Assembly: GCF_011043545.1 (NCBI RefSeq)
Contig: NZ_JAAKGP010000004.1
Location: forward strand, 1-64,000
Direction: 5' to 3'
DNA: 64,000 nucleotides
Origin: Rhodobacter sp. SGA-6-6
Lineage (GTDB): Bacteria; Pseudomonadota; Alphaproteobacteria; Rhodobacterales; Rhodobacteraceae
A program made the position numbers and the translations under genes. A model generated the notes under the pieces. That model did no database searches. It was not told the origin of the DNA and worked only from the letters and a program-made list of their open reading frames with translations. Below are positions 9,603-17,090 of the stretch, in pieces (position 1 is the stretch's first letter; each line of letters begins with the position of its first letter).

Positions 9603-10370
9603 TCACATGAAGGCCTGCCGCAGCAGGTTCAGCCCGGTCAGCACCAGCAAGCCTTGCGTCCAGCGCCGGAACAGCGCCTGGTCCAGCCGGTCCTGCACCC
9701 GGTAGCCGAGCTGCATCCCGATCATCGCCGGCAGCACCAGCGCGGCCGAGAAGGCCAGCCGCTCGGGGCTGGCGATCCCGGTTCCCAGATGCGCCGCCAG
9801 CAGCGCCACCGCGCCGATCAGGAAGACCACGCCCTGCGCCCGCACCATCTCGGTCTTCGCCACCCCGGTCGACAGCAGGAAGACCAGCAGCGGCGGCCCC
9901 CAGATGCCCGAGACCCCACCGTAAAGCCCGCCGATCACCCCCAGCAGCCACTCCGCCCCGTTGCGGTGCCGCAGCGGCAGCGCCAGCGGCACCCCGGCCA
10001 GCTGCACCGCCGCAAAGGCAGTCACCGGCACCCCCAGCAGCAGCAGGTAGCCCACCCGCGGGATATCCGCGAAGACCTGCGCCGAGACCACGATGAACAC
10101 CGCCATGCCGATCAGGAAGCGGCGGTATTTCGCCACCGTCCGCAGCGCCTCGGCCCCGCCCTGCCGGAAGGACTGCGACAGGTTGGTGGCCAGACCCGGC
10201 AGCATCAGCCCGACCAGCGCCAGTTCGGGCGGCAGGAAAGCCGAGAAGGCCGAGATCAGGATCAGCGGCATGGCGAAGCCCACCGCGCCCTTGACGAAGC
10301 CCGCCAGCAGCGTCACCGCCATCGCCGTCCAGAAGGCGAGGGGCGTCAGCCCCGCCATCACCGCATCCAT
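9603..10370 (-). CDS. TSUP (TauE/SafE) family transporter
   Basis: Integral membrane protein of 255 residues with about eight predicted hydrophobic segments and the TSUP-family pattern of two repeated halves, each starting with a G-rich motif (GFVKGAVGFAMPL near residue 24; GGLYGGVSGIWGPPLLV near 139). Family members export sulfite, organosulfur acids or other small anions across the inner membrane; the substrate here cannot be deduced because no sulfur gene is adjacent. ATG at 10370. The gene stands alone, divergent from the DUF3859 pair and convergent with pckA. Confidence 0.85.
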   Translation of the reverse strand: MDAVMAGLTPLAFWTAMAVTLLAGFVKGAVGFAMPLILISAFSAFLPPELALVGLMLPGLATNLSQSFRQGGAEALRTVAKYRRFLIGMAVFIVVSAQVFADIPRVGYLLLLGVPVTAFAAVQLAGVPLALPLRHRNGAEWLLGVIGGLYGGVSGIWGPPLLVFLLSTGVAKTEMVRAQGVVFLIGAVALLAAHLGTGIASPERLAFSAALVLPAMIGMQLGYRVQDRLDQALFRRWTQGLLVLTGLNLLRQAFM

Positions 10371-10485
10371 CCCGGGCCCTCCCCCGCCGCCGTTCTGGCA
10401 GCCCGCCCGGAAAAGTGAAAGCCCCCGCGGTTGACGCCGCCCGCGCGCCGCGCTTTCATTCCGGCTCCCAGCCGGTCAGAGTGCC

Positions 10486-11004
10486 ATGTCCCCTATCCTC
10501 CGCCTCGCCCTCGCCTTCTGCCTCGCCGCCCCGGCGGCGCTGGCCGACCCGGCCGCCCCCGCACTGTCGCCGGGCATCCGGCTGGTCGATTACGGCATCT
10601 ATTGCGAGACCGAATCCGTCGGCACCACCCCGGCGCCGGAAACCTCGCTCGGCTATATCGACACCCTGCCCGGCGTGCCGCAGATGATCTACCGCCAGCA
10701 GACCATCCCGGCGCGGCTCGGCACCTCCTTCGGCGTGGTGATCGAGGCCGACCGCCCCATCCCCGGTGTGCGGATCGAGACCTGGAAGCCCGGCGCCGCC
10801 CGGGCCGAGACCTGGTATGACGACATCTTCGCCGACACCCCGCAGATGCGCGGCTTCGCCTTCGACTACCCCGAGGAGATCATCCTCGGCACCTGGCGGA
10901 TGGAGGCCTGGGAAGGCGACACCATGCTCTACAGCGTGGAATTCGAGGTCCAGCCGGCCGAGAAGCTGCCGGGCATCTCCTCCGACTGCAACCTGATGTC
11001 GTGA
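10486..11004 (+). CDS. Secreted DUF3859-like protein, copy 1
   Basis: A 172-residue protein with a clear signal peptide (hydrophobic segment from about residue 5, A-x-A cleavage near LADPAA at 20-24). The mature part is a single beta-rich domain containing DYGIYCE near residue 37 and ending in a GTWRMEAWEGDTMLYSVEFE segment, which I match to DUF3859, a family without known function. It should be periplasmic. The next gene encodes a second copy of the same domain and follows at once, so the two are probably one transcript and arose by duplication. The family assignment rests on memory of the motif pattern and is moderately certain. Confidence 0.65.
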   Translation: MSPILRLALAFCLAAPAALADPAAPALSPGIRLVDYGIYCETESVGTTPAPETSLGYIDTLPGVPQMIYRQQTIPARLGTSFGVVIEADRPIPGVRIETWKPGAARAETWYDDIFADTPQMRGFAFDYPEEIILGTWRMEAWEGDTMLYSVEFEVQPAEKLPGISSDCNLMS

Positions 11005-11012
11005 GGACCCCG

Positions 11013-11546
11013 ATGCGCCTTGCCCTGGCCCTGACGCTGCTGGCCTGTCCCGCCCTCGCCGCCCCCGTCTTCGCCGCCCCGGCCGAGCCGCAGGCCGCGG
11101 CCGAAGTGGCGCGGCTGGAGGTCGGCGTCTTCTGCGCCCTGCAGGCGATGGACCGGATGCCGGCGCCCGGCACCGCCTCGGGCTGGATTCATGTTCCCAC
11201 CACCGAGATCACCTTCCACTGGCCGGACCGCCAGGTGGTTCCGGCCGCGCTCGGCCTCGCCTTCGGTGTCCGCGCCACCGGCGCCCCCGGCTTCGCCACC
11301 ACCGACCGGGCCGAGGTCCGGGTCACCCGCCCCGGCGGGCTGGCGCCCGAGGTCTGGTCCAGCGGCATCAGCGACGCCGGCGCCGCGCTGTCCTTCTTCC
11401 GCTTCGACACCGCGGACGAGCTGGTCCCCGGCCTCTGGACCTTCGAGGCCTGGGACGGCGAGGCGCTGCTCTACCGCGTCGAATTCGAGGTCGTCCCCGC
11501 CGCGGCGGTGCCGGAGATCGTCGACGCCTGCGGCGCCACCTCCTGA
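11013..11546 (+). CDS. Secreted DUF3859-like protein, copy 2
   Basis: A 177-residue signal-peptide protein (cleavage near VFAAPAEP) paralogous to the preceding one: the LEVGVFCALQ stretch aligns with the DYGIYCE region of copy 1, and GLWTFEAWDGEALLYRVEFEV aligns with its C-terminal block. I choose the ATG at 11013 because GAGGA (11003-11007) lies five bases upstream and the signal peptide begins there; a GTG at 11001, overlapping the upstream stop as GTGA, is possible. Divergence between the copies is large outside these blocks, so the duplication is old. No function is known. It lies upstream of mcd but is separated from it by an inverted repeat. Confidence 0.62.
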   Translation: MRLALALTLLACPALAAPVFAAPAEPQAAAEVARLEVGVFCALQAMDRMPAPGTASGWIHVPTTEITFHWPDRQVVPAALGLAFGVRATGAPGFATTDRAEVRVTRPGGLAPEVWSSGISDAGAALSFFRFDTADELVPGLWTFEAWDGEALLYRVEFEVVPAAAVPEIVDACGATS

Positions 11547-11598
11547 CGGCCGGGACATTTTCGGTCCGATCCGGGATTGACGACGAAAGGATATTGCG

Positions 11599-11635
11599 CT
11601 GCGGTTGCGAAGGTCCTATTTCTTCGCAACCGCAG
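11599..11635. promoter_or_regulatory. Perfect 14-bp inverted repeat upstream of mcd
   Basis: CTGCGGTTGCGAAG (11599-11612) and CTTCGCAACCGCAG (11622-11635) form a perfect dyad with a nine-base spacer, ending 20 bases before the mcd ATG. Known background: ScfR-family regulators (PccR in Rhodobacter, RamB in Paracoccus) bind TTTGCAAA-like half-sites, and RamB controls ethylmalonyl-CoA pathway genes. The TTGCGAA/TTCGCAA cores here resemble such half-sites, so an operator is likely; the regulator assignment is inference. As RNA it could also fold into a leader hairpin. Confidence 0.55.
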
Positions 11636-11655
11636 AATCTTCCCGGAGCCAGACC

Positions 11656-13332
11656 ATGCCGCATGATGGCCAGCCGATGCCCGCCCCGCATGACGCAGCC
11701 CCGCTGCTTCCCGACCTGCGCGGCCTGACCGCCGCCGCCCTGCCGCAGGTGGAGGCTCTTTTCGCCAATGCCCGCAAGGTCCTGCGTGGCCGGGTTACCC
11801 GCGACGGCAAGGTCTCCAATGCGGCGATGGAGGCCCACCAGTCCGCCGCCCATGCCCTTTCGTGGCTGGCGACCTATGTCGAGGCGCTGCGGCAGCTGGA
11901 CGCCTGGGCCGGGCGGCTGGACGCGGCCGGTGCCTTCGGCGAGATGGAGGCGCTGATCCTGCAGATCGGGGTCAGTGAATACCTCGCCCAGATCGCCGGC
12001 GGCATCCCGATGAGCCAGGGCGAGATCGCCCGCCTCTCGGACCTCGGCACCGCCTGGACGCCCGAAGGCCCCGCCGTCACCCTGATCGCCGAAGGCAACG
12101 CCCCCGCCGCCCGCGCCCGCCTCGTCGCGCTGATGCGCGACAATCACGGCCGCGCCACCTTCGGCGCCACCGGGCTGGACGAGGAACTGGAGATGATCCG
12201 CGACCAGTTCCGCCGCTATGCGGACGAGAAGGTCATCCCCTTCGCCCATGACTGGCACCTGAAGGACGAGTTGATCCCGATGGAGGTCATCCGCGAACTG
12301 GCGGAAATGGGCGTCTTCGGCCTGACCATCCCCGAGGACTTCGGCGGCTTCGGCCTGTCGAAGGCCAGCATGGTGGTGGTCTCCGAGGAACTCAGCCGCG
12401 GCTATATCGGCGTCGGCTCCCTCGGCACCCGCTCCGAGATCGCCGCGGAATTGATCCTCTGCGGCGGCACGCCTGAGCAGAAGGCGCACTGGCTGCCGAA
12501 GCTCGCCTCCGGGGAAATCCTGCCGACCGCGGTCTTCACCGAGCCGAACACCGGGTCGGACCTCGGCTCCTTGCGCACCCGCGCGGTGCGGACCGAGGAG
12601 GGATGGGAGATCACCGGCAACAAGACCTGGATCACCCATGCCGCGCGCACCCACGTGATGACGCTTCTCGCCCGCACCGACCCAGACACCACCGACTGGC
12701 GCGGCCTCAGCATGTTCCTGGCCGAAAAGACCCCCGGCACCGATGCCGACCCCTTCCCCACCCCCGGCATGACCGGGGGAGAGATCGAGGTCCTCGGCTA
12801 CCGCGGCATGAAGGAATACGAACTGGCCTTCGACGGCTTCAAGGTGAAGGCGGAAAACCTGCTGGGCGGCATCCCCGGCCAGGGCTTCAAGCAGCTGATG
12901 CAGACCTTCGAGTCGGCCCGCATCCAGACCGGCGCCCGCGCCATCGGCGTGGCGCAGTCGGCACTGGAGACCGGGATGCAATATGCCGAAGACCGCAGGC
13001 AGTTCGGCAAGCCGCTGATCGACTTCCCCCGCATCGCCTGGAAACTCGCCATGATGGCGGTGGAGATCATGATCGCCCGCCAGTTGACCTATCACTCGGC
13101 CTGGCAGAAGGACCACGACAAGCGCTGCGACCTGGAGGCCGGGATGGCCAAGCTGCTTGGCGCCCGCGTCGCCTGGGCGGCGGCGGACAATGCGCTGCAG
13201 ATCCACGGCGGCAACGGCTTCGCGCTGGAATACCGCATCAGCCGCATCCTCTGCGACGCCCGCATCCTGAACATCTTCGAGGGCGCGGCGGAGATCCAGG
13301 CGCAGGTCATCGCCCGCCGCCTGCTGGATTGA
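11656..13332 (+). CDS. mcd: (2S)-methylsuccinyl-CoA dehydrogenase
   Basis: FAD-dependent acyl-CoA dehydrogenase of 558 residues that oxidises (2S)-methylsuccinyl-CoA to mesaconyl-CoA in the ethylmalonyl-CoA pathway for acetate assimilation. An N-terminal extension of about 165 residues before the usual ACAD fold is the hallmark of Mcd; ordinary acyl-CoA dehydrogenases are about 380-400 residues. The core shows PEDFGGFGLSKASM, FTEPNTGSDLGSLRTRA (FAD/substrate loop), ITGNKTWITHA, a YAEDRRQFGKPL helix and the ALQIHGGNGFALEYRISR C-terminal block. The ATG at 11656 has a GGAG eight bases upstream. No other pathway gene is adjacent, though hbd lies 10 kb away. Confidence 0.88.
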   Translation: MPHDGQPMPAPHDAAPLLPDLRGLTAAALPQVEALFANARKVLRGRVTRDGKVSNAAMEAHQSAAHALSWLATYVEALRQLDAWAGRLDAAGAFGEMEALILQIGVSEYLAQIAGGIPMSQGEIARLSDLGTAWTPEGPAVTLIAEGNAPAARARLVALMRDNHGRATFGATGLDEELEMIRDQFRRYADEKVIPFAHDWHLKDELIPMEVIRELAEMGVFGLTIPEDFGGFGLSKASMVVVSEELSRGYIGVGSLGTRSEIAAELILCGGTPEQKAHWLPKLASGEILPTAVFTEPNTGSDLGSLRTRAVRTEEGWEITGNKTWITHAARTHVMTLLARTDPDTTDWRGLSMFLAEKTPGTDADPFPTPGMTGGEIEVLGYRGMKEYELAFDGFKVKAENLLGGIPGQGFKQLMQTFESARIQTGARAIGVAQSALETGMQYAEDRRQFGKPLIDFPRIAWKLAMMAVEIMIARQLTYHSAWQKDHDKRCDLEAGMAKLLGARVAWAAADNALQIHGGNGFALEYRISRILCDARILNIFEGAAEIQAQVIARRLLD

Positions 13333-13380
13333 CGCGAAGGGCGCGGCGCGGCACCCTTCCGGCATATCCCGGAGGTCCCG

Positions 13381-13764
13381 ATGCGCCGCGCCCTTCTCGC
13401 CCTGCCCCTTGCCCTGCTGGCCTGTGTCCAGACGCCGGAGTTAAGGCCCTATCCCTGGAAGCTGGTCTCCATCGGCGGCAAGCCCTTCGCCGCCACCGCC
13501 ACCTTCGCGCTGGACGAAAGCGGCAAGCGCGTCTCGGGCCAGGCCCCGTGCAACACATGGTCGGGGCGGATCGTCACCACTCCCTCGCCCGAATGGGCCA
13601 TCCGCGACGTGGTCTCCACCGAGATGGCCTGCCCCGACCTCGCCGCCGAGCAGGAGTTCTACGCCGGCCTCGCCCGCGCCACCCATATGGCCGTGGGCAT
13701 CGGCTACCTGCGGCTGACGGACACCAAAGGCTTCACCATGGAATTCGTGCCGCTGGCGCCGTGA
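13381..13764 (+). CDS. META domain-containing putative lipoprotein (HslJ-like)
   Basis: A 127-residue protein with a lipoprotein-type signal: a short hydrophobic stretch and LLAC at residues 12-15, giving a predicted lipidated Cys15. The remainder fits the META/HslJ domain, with the PWKLVSIGGKPF start, the GQAPCNTWSG motif near residue 55 and EMACPDLAAEQEFYAGL near 82. Members are small envelope proteins without an enzyme activity assigned, some induced by heat or involved in resistance to inhibitors. It follows mcd by 48 bases and may share its transcript. An R1 repeat starts 32 bases after its stop. Confidence 0.75.
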   Translation: MRRALLALPLALLACVQTPELRPYPWKLVSIGGKPFAATATFALDESGKRVSGQAPCNTWSGRIVTTPSPEWAIRDVVSTEMACPDLAAEQEFYAGLARATHMAVGIGYLRLTDTKGFTMEFVPLAP

Positions 13765-13796
13765 GGCTGCGGCAGTATCGGCCGGGCTTATTGCCG

Positions 13797-14007
13797 CGGG
13801 CGGGAACAGGCGAGGCACTGCCTCGCCCCCGCCCGTGCGGGACATATCACCCGGAGACCTGTCAGCACGAAACAAGTGAGGCCAGCGCCCGACCCGGCGG
13901 GCGAGAAGCGCCTGGCCCAAGGGCGGGGCGGGCGCTGGCCGGGCCTTGAGGGTCCGGCCGGACAAGGGGAAGCGTTGCGCGGTGGCGAAGGCGATGGCCT
14001 TCGCCAA
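13797..14007 (+). repeat. R1 four-hairpin repeat, copy A
   Basis: Fills most of the 280 bases between two convergent genes. Hairpin 1 spans 13797-13835 (CGGGCGGG/CCCGCCCG enclosing GGCGAGGCA-C-TGCCTCGCC). Hairpin 2 has 12-bp perfect arms GGCCAGCGCCCG (13880-13891) and CGGGCGCTGGCC (13929-13940). Hairpin 3, overlapping it, is GGCCGGGCC/GGTCCGGCC (13937-13959, one G-T pair). Hairpin 4 is TGGCGAAGGC-GATG-GCCTTCGCCA (13983-14006). A conserved unpaired segment with ATCACCCGGAGAC lies between hairpins 1 and 2. Copies B (33181-33360) and C (38659-38868) have the same order and orientation. Confidence 0.85.
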
Positions 14008-14044
14008 TGGAAAGGCGCAACATCGCGGGAGCGCCGGTCCTGAC

Positions 14045-15283
14045 CTACCCCGTCTCAGCCAGCCCGCCGCGCGAGGGCCGCTGCACCCCCAGCCGCGGAT
14101 GCAGCCGGCCGGCGATGCCCCAAGCCAGCAGCAGCCCCAGCCCCGATGCGGCGAAGATCCCCTGCAACGGCACCACGAACAGCACCAGCCAGGCCGCCCC
14201 CGGCGTCAGGATGCCCGACACGTCGCGGAAGCTGGAATAGACCGCGCTCATCTCGGTCCGTTCCGACGGCTTCACGCTCATCAGGAACGGCAGGCCGCCC
14301 ACCACGTCCAGCGTGACCAGGAAGGCCGAGGAGCAGAACATCAGCACCACCGCCGCCCAAGGCAGGAAGGCCAGCAGCGAAGCGGCGACCATCAGCGCCG
14401 CGCAGCCGAGGAAGGCGAAGCGCACCGACCGCCGCACCCCGGCCCGCCGCGCCCAGCGGTTGATCGCCGGGGCCAGGAACAGGATCGCGTTCGACACCGC
14501 CAGCGCGGTGCTGCCCACCATGTCGCCCAGACCCGCCTCGATGCAGAAGATCGGCAGGTAGACGACATAGACCCACCAGCCGCAGGACCGCATGACGGCG
14601 AAGAACCAGCCTGCGATCAGCCGCGGCTGGCGGAAGAACCGGCCGAGGAAGCCCAGCGGATTCACCGCCGGCCCGCGCGCCCGCTGGATCTGCTTGCCGT
14701 TGCCCAGCCGCAGCACCCAGAAGCTCGCCAGCAGCACCAGCGCGAAGCCGCCGGAGATCACGAAGATCCCCGCTCCCACCTGGGTATAGACGAAGGGCCC
14801 CAGCAGCGGCCCCAGCGTCCAGGGCGCGGCGGCATAGGCCATCTGCACCGACTGGCTGCGGCCCAGGTTCTCGCGCGCCACATAGTCCAGCACATAGGCG
14901 TTGAAGCAGACGAAGACCGTCGCCGTCGCCATCATGCTGAACAGCAGCGCCAGATGCGCCCCCAGGTTCGACCCCAGCGCCGCCATCGCCGCCCCCAGCA
15001 CATAAAGCAGGCAGCCCGCGGTATAGGCCCATCGGCGTGGAACGAAGCGGGTCAGCCAGGGCACCATCAGCCCGGTGACCAGCGACAGCACCCCGCCGAA
15101 CAGATAGGCCACCGAGACCGCCTGCGCATCGCCCAGCATCTCGTAGAGGTAAAGCGGCCAGACCGCGATCAGGGTGCCGCGCACTGCGGCTTCCAGCCCG
15201 GCCAAGGTGGCCAGATGCTCGATCTTCGGCGTTGCGGCGTGCTTGAGGTCAAGCGGAAGGTAACGGACGGCCATGCCGCCCAT
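14045..15283 (-). CDS. MFS transporter
   Basis: A 412-residue major facilitator superfamily protein with about 12 hydrophobic segments in two halves and a charged central loop near residues 190-205 (GNGKQIQRAR). A GRSQSVQMAYAAAP segment and a WWVYVVYLPIF helix are visible. Substrate is unknown and there is no helpful neighbour; recO is next upstream on the same strand, 52 bases away. Two starts are close: ATG 15283 (MGGMAVRY) and ATG 15274 (MAVRY). I give the longer one. The C-terminus is rich in Arg and Gly and ends near the R1 repeat. Confidence 0.8.
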   Translation of the reverse strand: MGGMAVRYLPLDLKHAATPKIEHLATLAGLEAAVRGTLIAVWPLYLYEMLGDAQAVSVAYLFGGVLSLVTGLMVPWLTRFVPRRWAYTAGCLLYVLGAAMAALGSNLGAHLALLFSMMATATVFVCFNAYVLDYVARENLGRSQSVQMAYAAAPWTLGPLLGPFVYTQVGAGIFVISGGFALVLLASFWVLRLGNGKQIQRARGPAVNPLGFLGRFFRQPRLIAGWFFAVMRSCGWWVYVVYLPIFCIEAGLGDMVGSTALAVSNAILFLAPAINRWARRAGVRRSVRFAFLGCAALMVAASLLAFLPWAAVVLMFCSSAFLVTLDVVGGLPFLMSVKPSERTEMSAVYSSFRDVSGILTPGAAWLVLFVVPLQGIFAASGLGLLLAWGIAGRLHPRLGVQRPSRGGLAETG

Positions 15284-15335
15284 TCACCCCGGCCCGGCCC
15301 GCGCCGTCTGTCGCGCCACCGACATGCGGCGTCGT

Positions 15336-16061
15336 TCAGGGCGCTTCCGCCGCCCGCGCCAGCAGGTCCAGCAGGCGCCCGCGCGCCTCGGGCAGCGGGC
15401 GGCCATGGTGCTCCTCGGCCAGGTCGCGGGCGAGGAAATGGCTGGTGATGGCAAGGCCCTGAAGCAGCGCAGCGGGTGTCATCGGGCCGCCGGTCATGCC
15501 CTCGGGCAGCGGGAACAGCTTTCCGGCCCAATCCCCCGCCCCGACCCGGCTGACGGCGCGGCCGGTCTTCGGGCTGACATAGGCCAGCCCCTGCCGTGTG
15601 CCGGTCACCGCGCAGGCGGTGAGGTCGAGGCCGAAGCCCAGTTCCTCCAGCAGCAGCATCTCCCACCGCAGATACTCCGCCTGCCAGCCCGGCGCGCCCA
15701 GCCGGTCCAGTAAAGCGCCGGTCGCCAGCCACAGCGCCTCGTGCGGATCGCGCTCGGGCAGGGTCACAGACAGCAGCGCGCAGACCGAGGCCAGCCCGGC
15801 CAGCGCCAGCCGGTCGGCCAGCAGATGCGCCCGGCTGCGGACCGGCTCCACCGTGAAGGCGCCCAGATGCTCGGACAGCCGGGCCGACCAGGCGACGGCG
15901 ACCTGCGTTCCGGGCTGCAGATGCGGCACCATCCGGCGCGAGGCCCCGCCGCGCACCACCCCCGCATGGCGGCCGTGGCCGCGGGTGAACACCTCGATGA
16001 TGGCGGCGCTTTCGCCATGCGGCCGCATGGAGAGGACCGCGCCTTCGTCCCGCCAGTCCAT
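15336..16061 (-). CDS. recO: DNA repair protein RecO
   Basis: A 241-residue RecO, the single-strand annealing and RecA-loading factor of the RecFOR pathway. The N-terminal OB fold starts MDWRDEGAVLSMRPHGESAA with the VVRGGASRR turn. The C-terminal helical domain has LRWEMLLLEELGFGLDLTACAVTG; the zinc-binding cysteine cluster of some RecO proteins is reduced here to a single Cys in that segment. The ATG at 16061 begins exactly at the family N-terminus. In most alphaproteobacteria recO follows era (with DUF1491 between); here it is 13 kb from DUF1491, with plus-strand metabolic genes inserted between. Confidence 0.9.
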   Translation of the reverse strand: MDWRDEGAVLSMRPHGESAAIIEVFTRGHGRHAGVVRGGASRRMVPHLQPGTQVAVAWSARLSEHLGAFTVEPVRSRAHLLADRLALAGLASVCALLSVTLPERDPHEALWLATGALLDRLGAPGWQAEYLRWEMLLLEELGFGLDLTACAVTGTRQGLAYVSPKTGRAVSRVGAGDWAGKLFPLPEGMTGGPMTPAALLQGLAITSHFLARDLAEEHHGRPLPEARGRLLDLLARAAEAP

Positions 16062-16102
16062 CAGCCGATCCTTCCACCGCCGCGGCCGTCCCGCAAGGGC
16101 GG

Positions 16103-16966
16103 TCAGTAGAGCCCCAGGTCGCGCAGCACCGAGGGCCAGGTCGAGATCCGCCGCCGCGCCTTGTCGGGGTCGCAGCCCGCCACCGCATGGGTGACGAGGT
16201 TCAACAGAGTCGCCAACGGCCCGGTGCTTTCGAGGAAGGCGCCGACCTTGGTCGCGGCATGGAAGACGAAGGGCGTATGCGCCTGCGCCCAGGTGTTCAG
16301 CTCGTCGGTGATCACCACCACGCCGATCCCCAGCCGCCGCGCGGTGCGGACGATCACCTCGGCCTCGCGGGCATAGGGCACCATGTCGACCAGCACCAGC
16401 GCCCGCGCCTCGCCCGCCCGCCGCTGCGAGGGCACCCATTCCGCCAGCCCGGCGTCATGCGCCGAGATGTAGCGCACCGATCCCCGCACGATGCTCAGCC
16501 GCCGGGCGAAATCCTCGGCCAGGCCGCGGACGGTCTGGAAGCCGGTGACGAAGACCTCGTCCGCGGCGTCGATGGTGGCGATGGCCTCGGCCCATTCCGG
16601 CCGGGCGATCTGCGCGCCGAGGCCGAGGATGGCATCGGCGTCCCGTTTCAACAGCGTGCCCAGTTCCCCCTCCAGCAGCCGGATGTAGCGGTCGGTCGCA
16701 TGGATGTGCAGGGCGGCGGGCGAGCCGATCTCGGCCTTGAGCTCGGTCATGCCGCGGAACCCCAGCCGGCGCAGGAAGCGGCTGACGGTGATCTCGCTGA
16801 CCCCGGTCTTGGCGGCGATCGAGGCGCCGGTCTCCAGCGGCAGCCCGGCCTCGTTCAGCATCAGCCACTGGGCGATCATCGCCTCGGATTTGGTCAGCCC
16901 GCCCTCCACCGCGCGCAGGCGGGCGGCAAGCGGGGAATCCGGGGTCTGCGGCGCGGGTTTGCTCAT
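16103..16966 (-). CDS. MurR/RpiR family transcriptional regulator
   Basis: A 287-residue regulator with an N-terminal RpiR-type helix-turn-helix (about residues 15-90; GASIAAKTGVSEITVSRFLR is the recognition region) and a C-terminal SIS domain (about 125-260; VFVTGFQTVRGLAEDFARRL) of the kind that senses phosphosugars or other metabolites. The ATG at 16966 fits the domain start; codons upstream are not conserved. It is divergent from the polyamine-type ABC transporter genes beginning at 17091 and is their most likely local regulator. It is also the only minus-strand gene inside the block that separates recO from DUF1491. Confidence 0.87.
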   Translation of the reverse strand: MSKPAPQTPDSPLAARLRAVEGGLTKSEAMIAQWLMLNEAGLPLETGASIAAKTGVSEITVSRFLRRLGFRGMTELKAEIGSPAALHIHATDRYIRLLEGELGTLLKRDADAILGLGAQIARPEWAEAIATIDAADEVFVTGFQTVRGLAEDFARRLSIVRGSVRYISAHDAGLAEWVPSQRRAGEARALVLVDMVPYAREAEVIVRTARRLGIGVVVITDELNTWAQAHTPFVFHAATKVGAFLESTGPLATLLNLVTHAVAGCDPDKARRRISTWPSVLRDLGLY

Positions 16967-17090
16967 GACATGATTTACAGCAAAGGAAGTGAATGTTAGC
17001 CTTCTGTCATAAAACAACATGCCCGAGTCGCGGCCGCAAAGGCAAGCCCTGCGCGCGCCCGAACCCGAAGGCAGCAACCGGGAGAAGACG
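16967..17090. promoter_or_regulatory. Divergent promoter region of RpiR gene and ABC operon
   Basis: 124 bases between two divergent starts. The 16967-17020 part is visibly A/T-richer than its surroundings and contains AAGGAAGTGAATGTTAGCCTT (arms AAGG/CCTT only), a candidate but weak dyad for the RpiR protein. GGGAGAAG at 17080-17087 is the Shine-Dalgarno of the binding-protein gene. I could not fix promoter boxes. Confidence 0.35.

Noticed and set aside
13797-14007. R1 as a CRISPR array or attC-like integron site
   Set aside because: There are no regularly spaced identical repeats with unique spacers, no cas or integrase gene, and the hairpins within a copy differ from each other.
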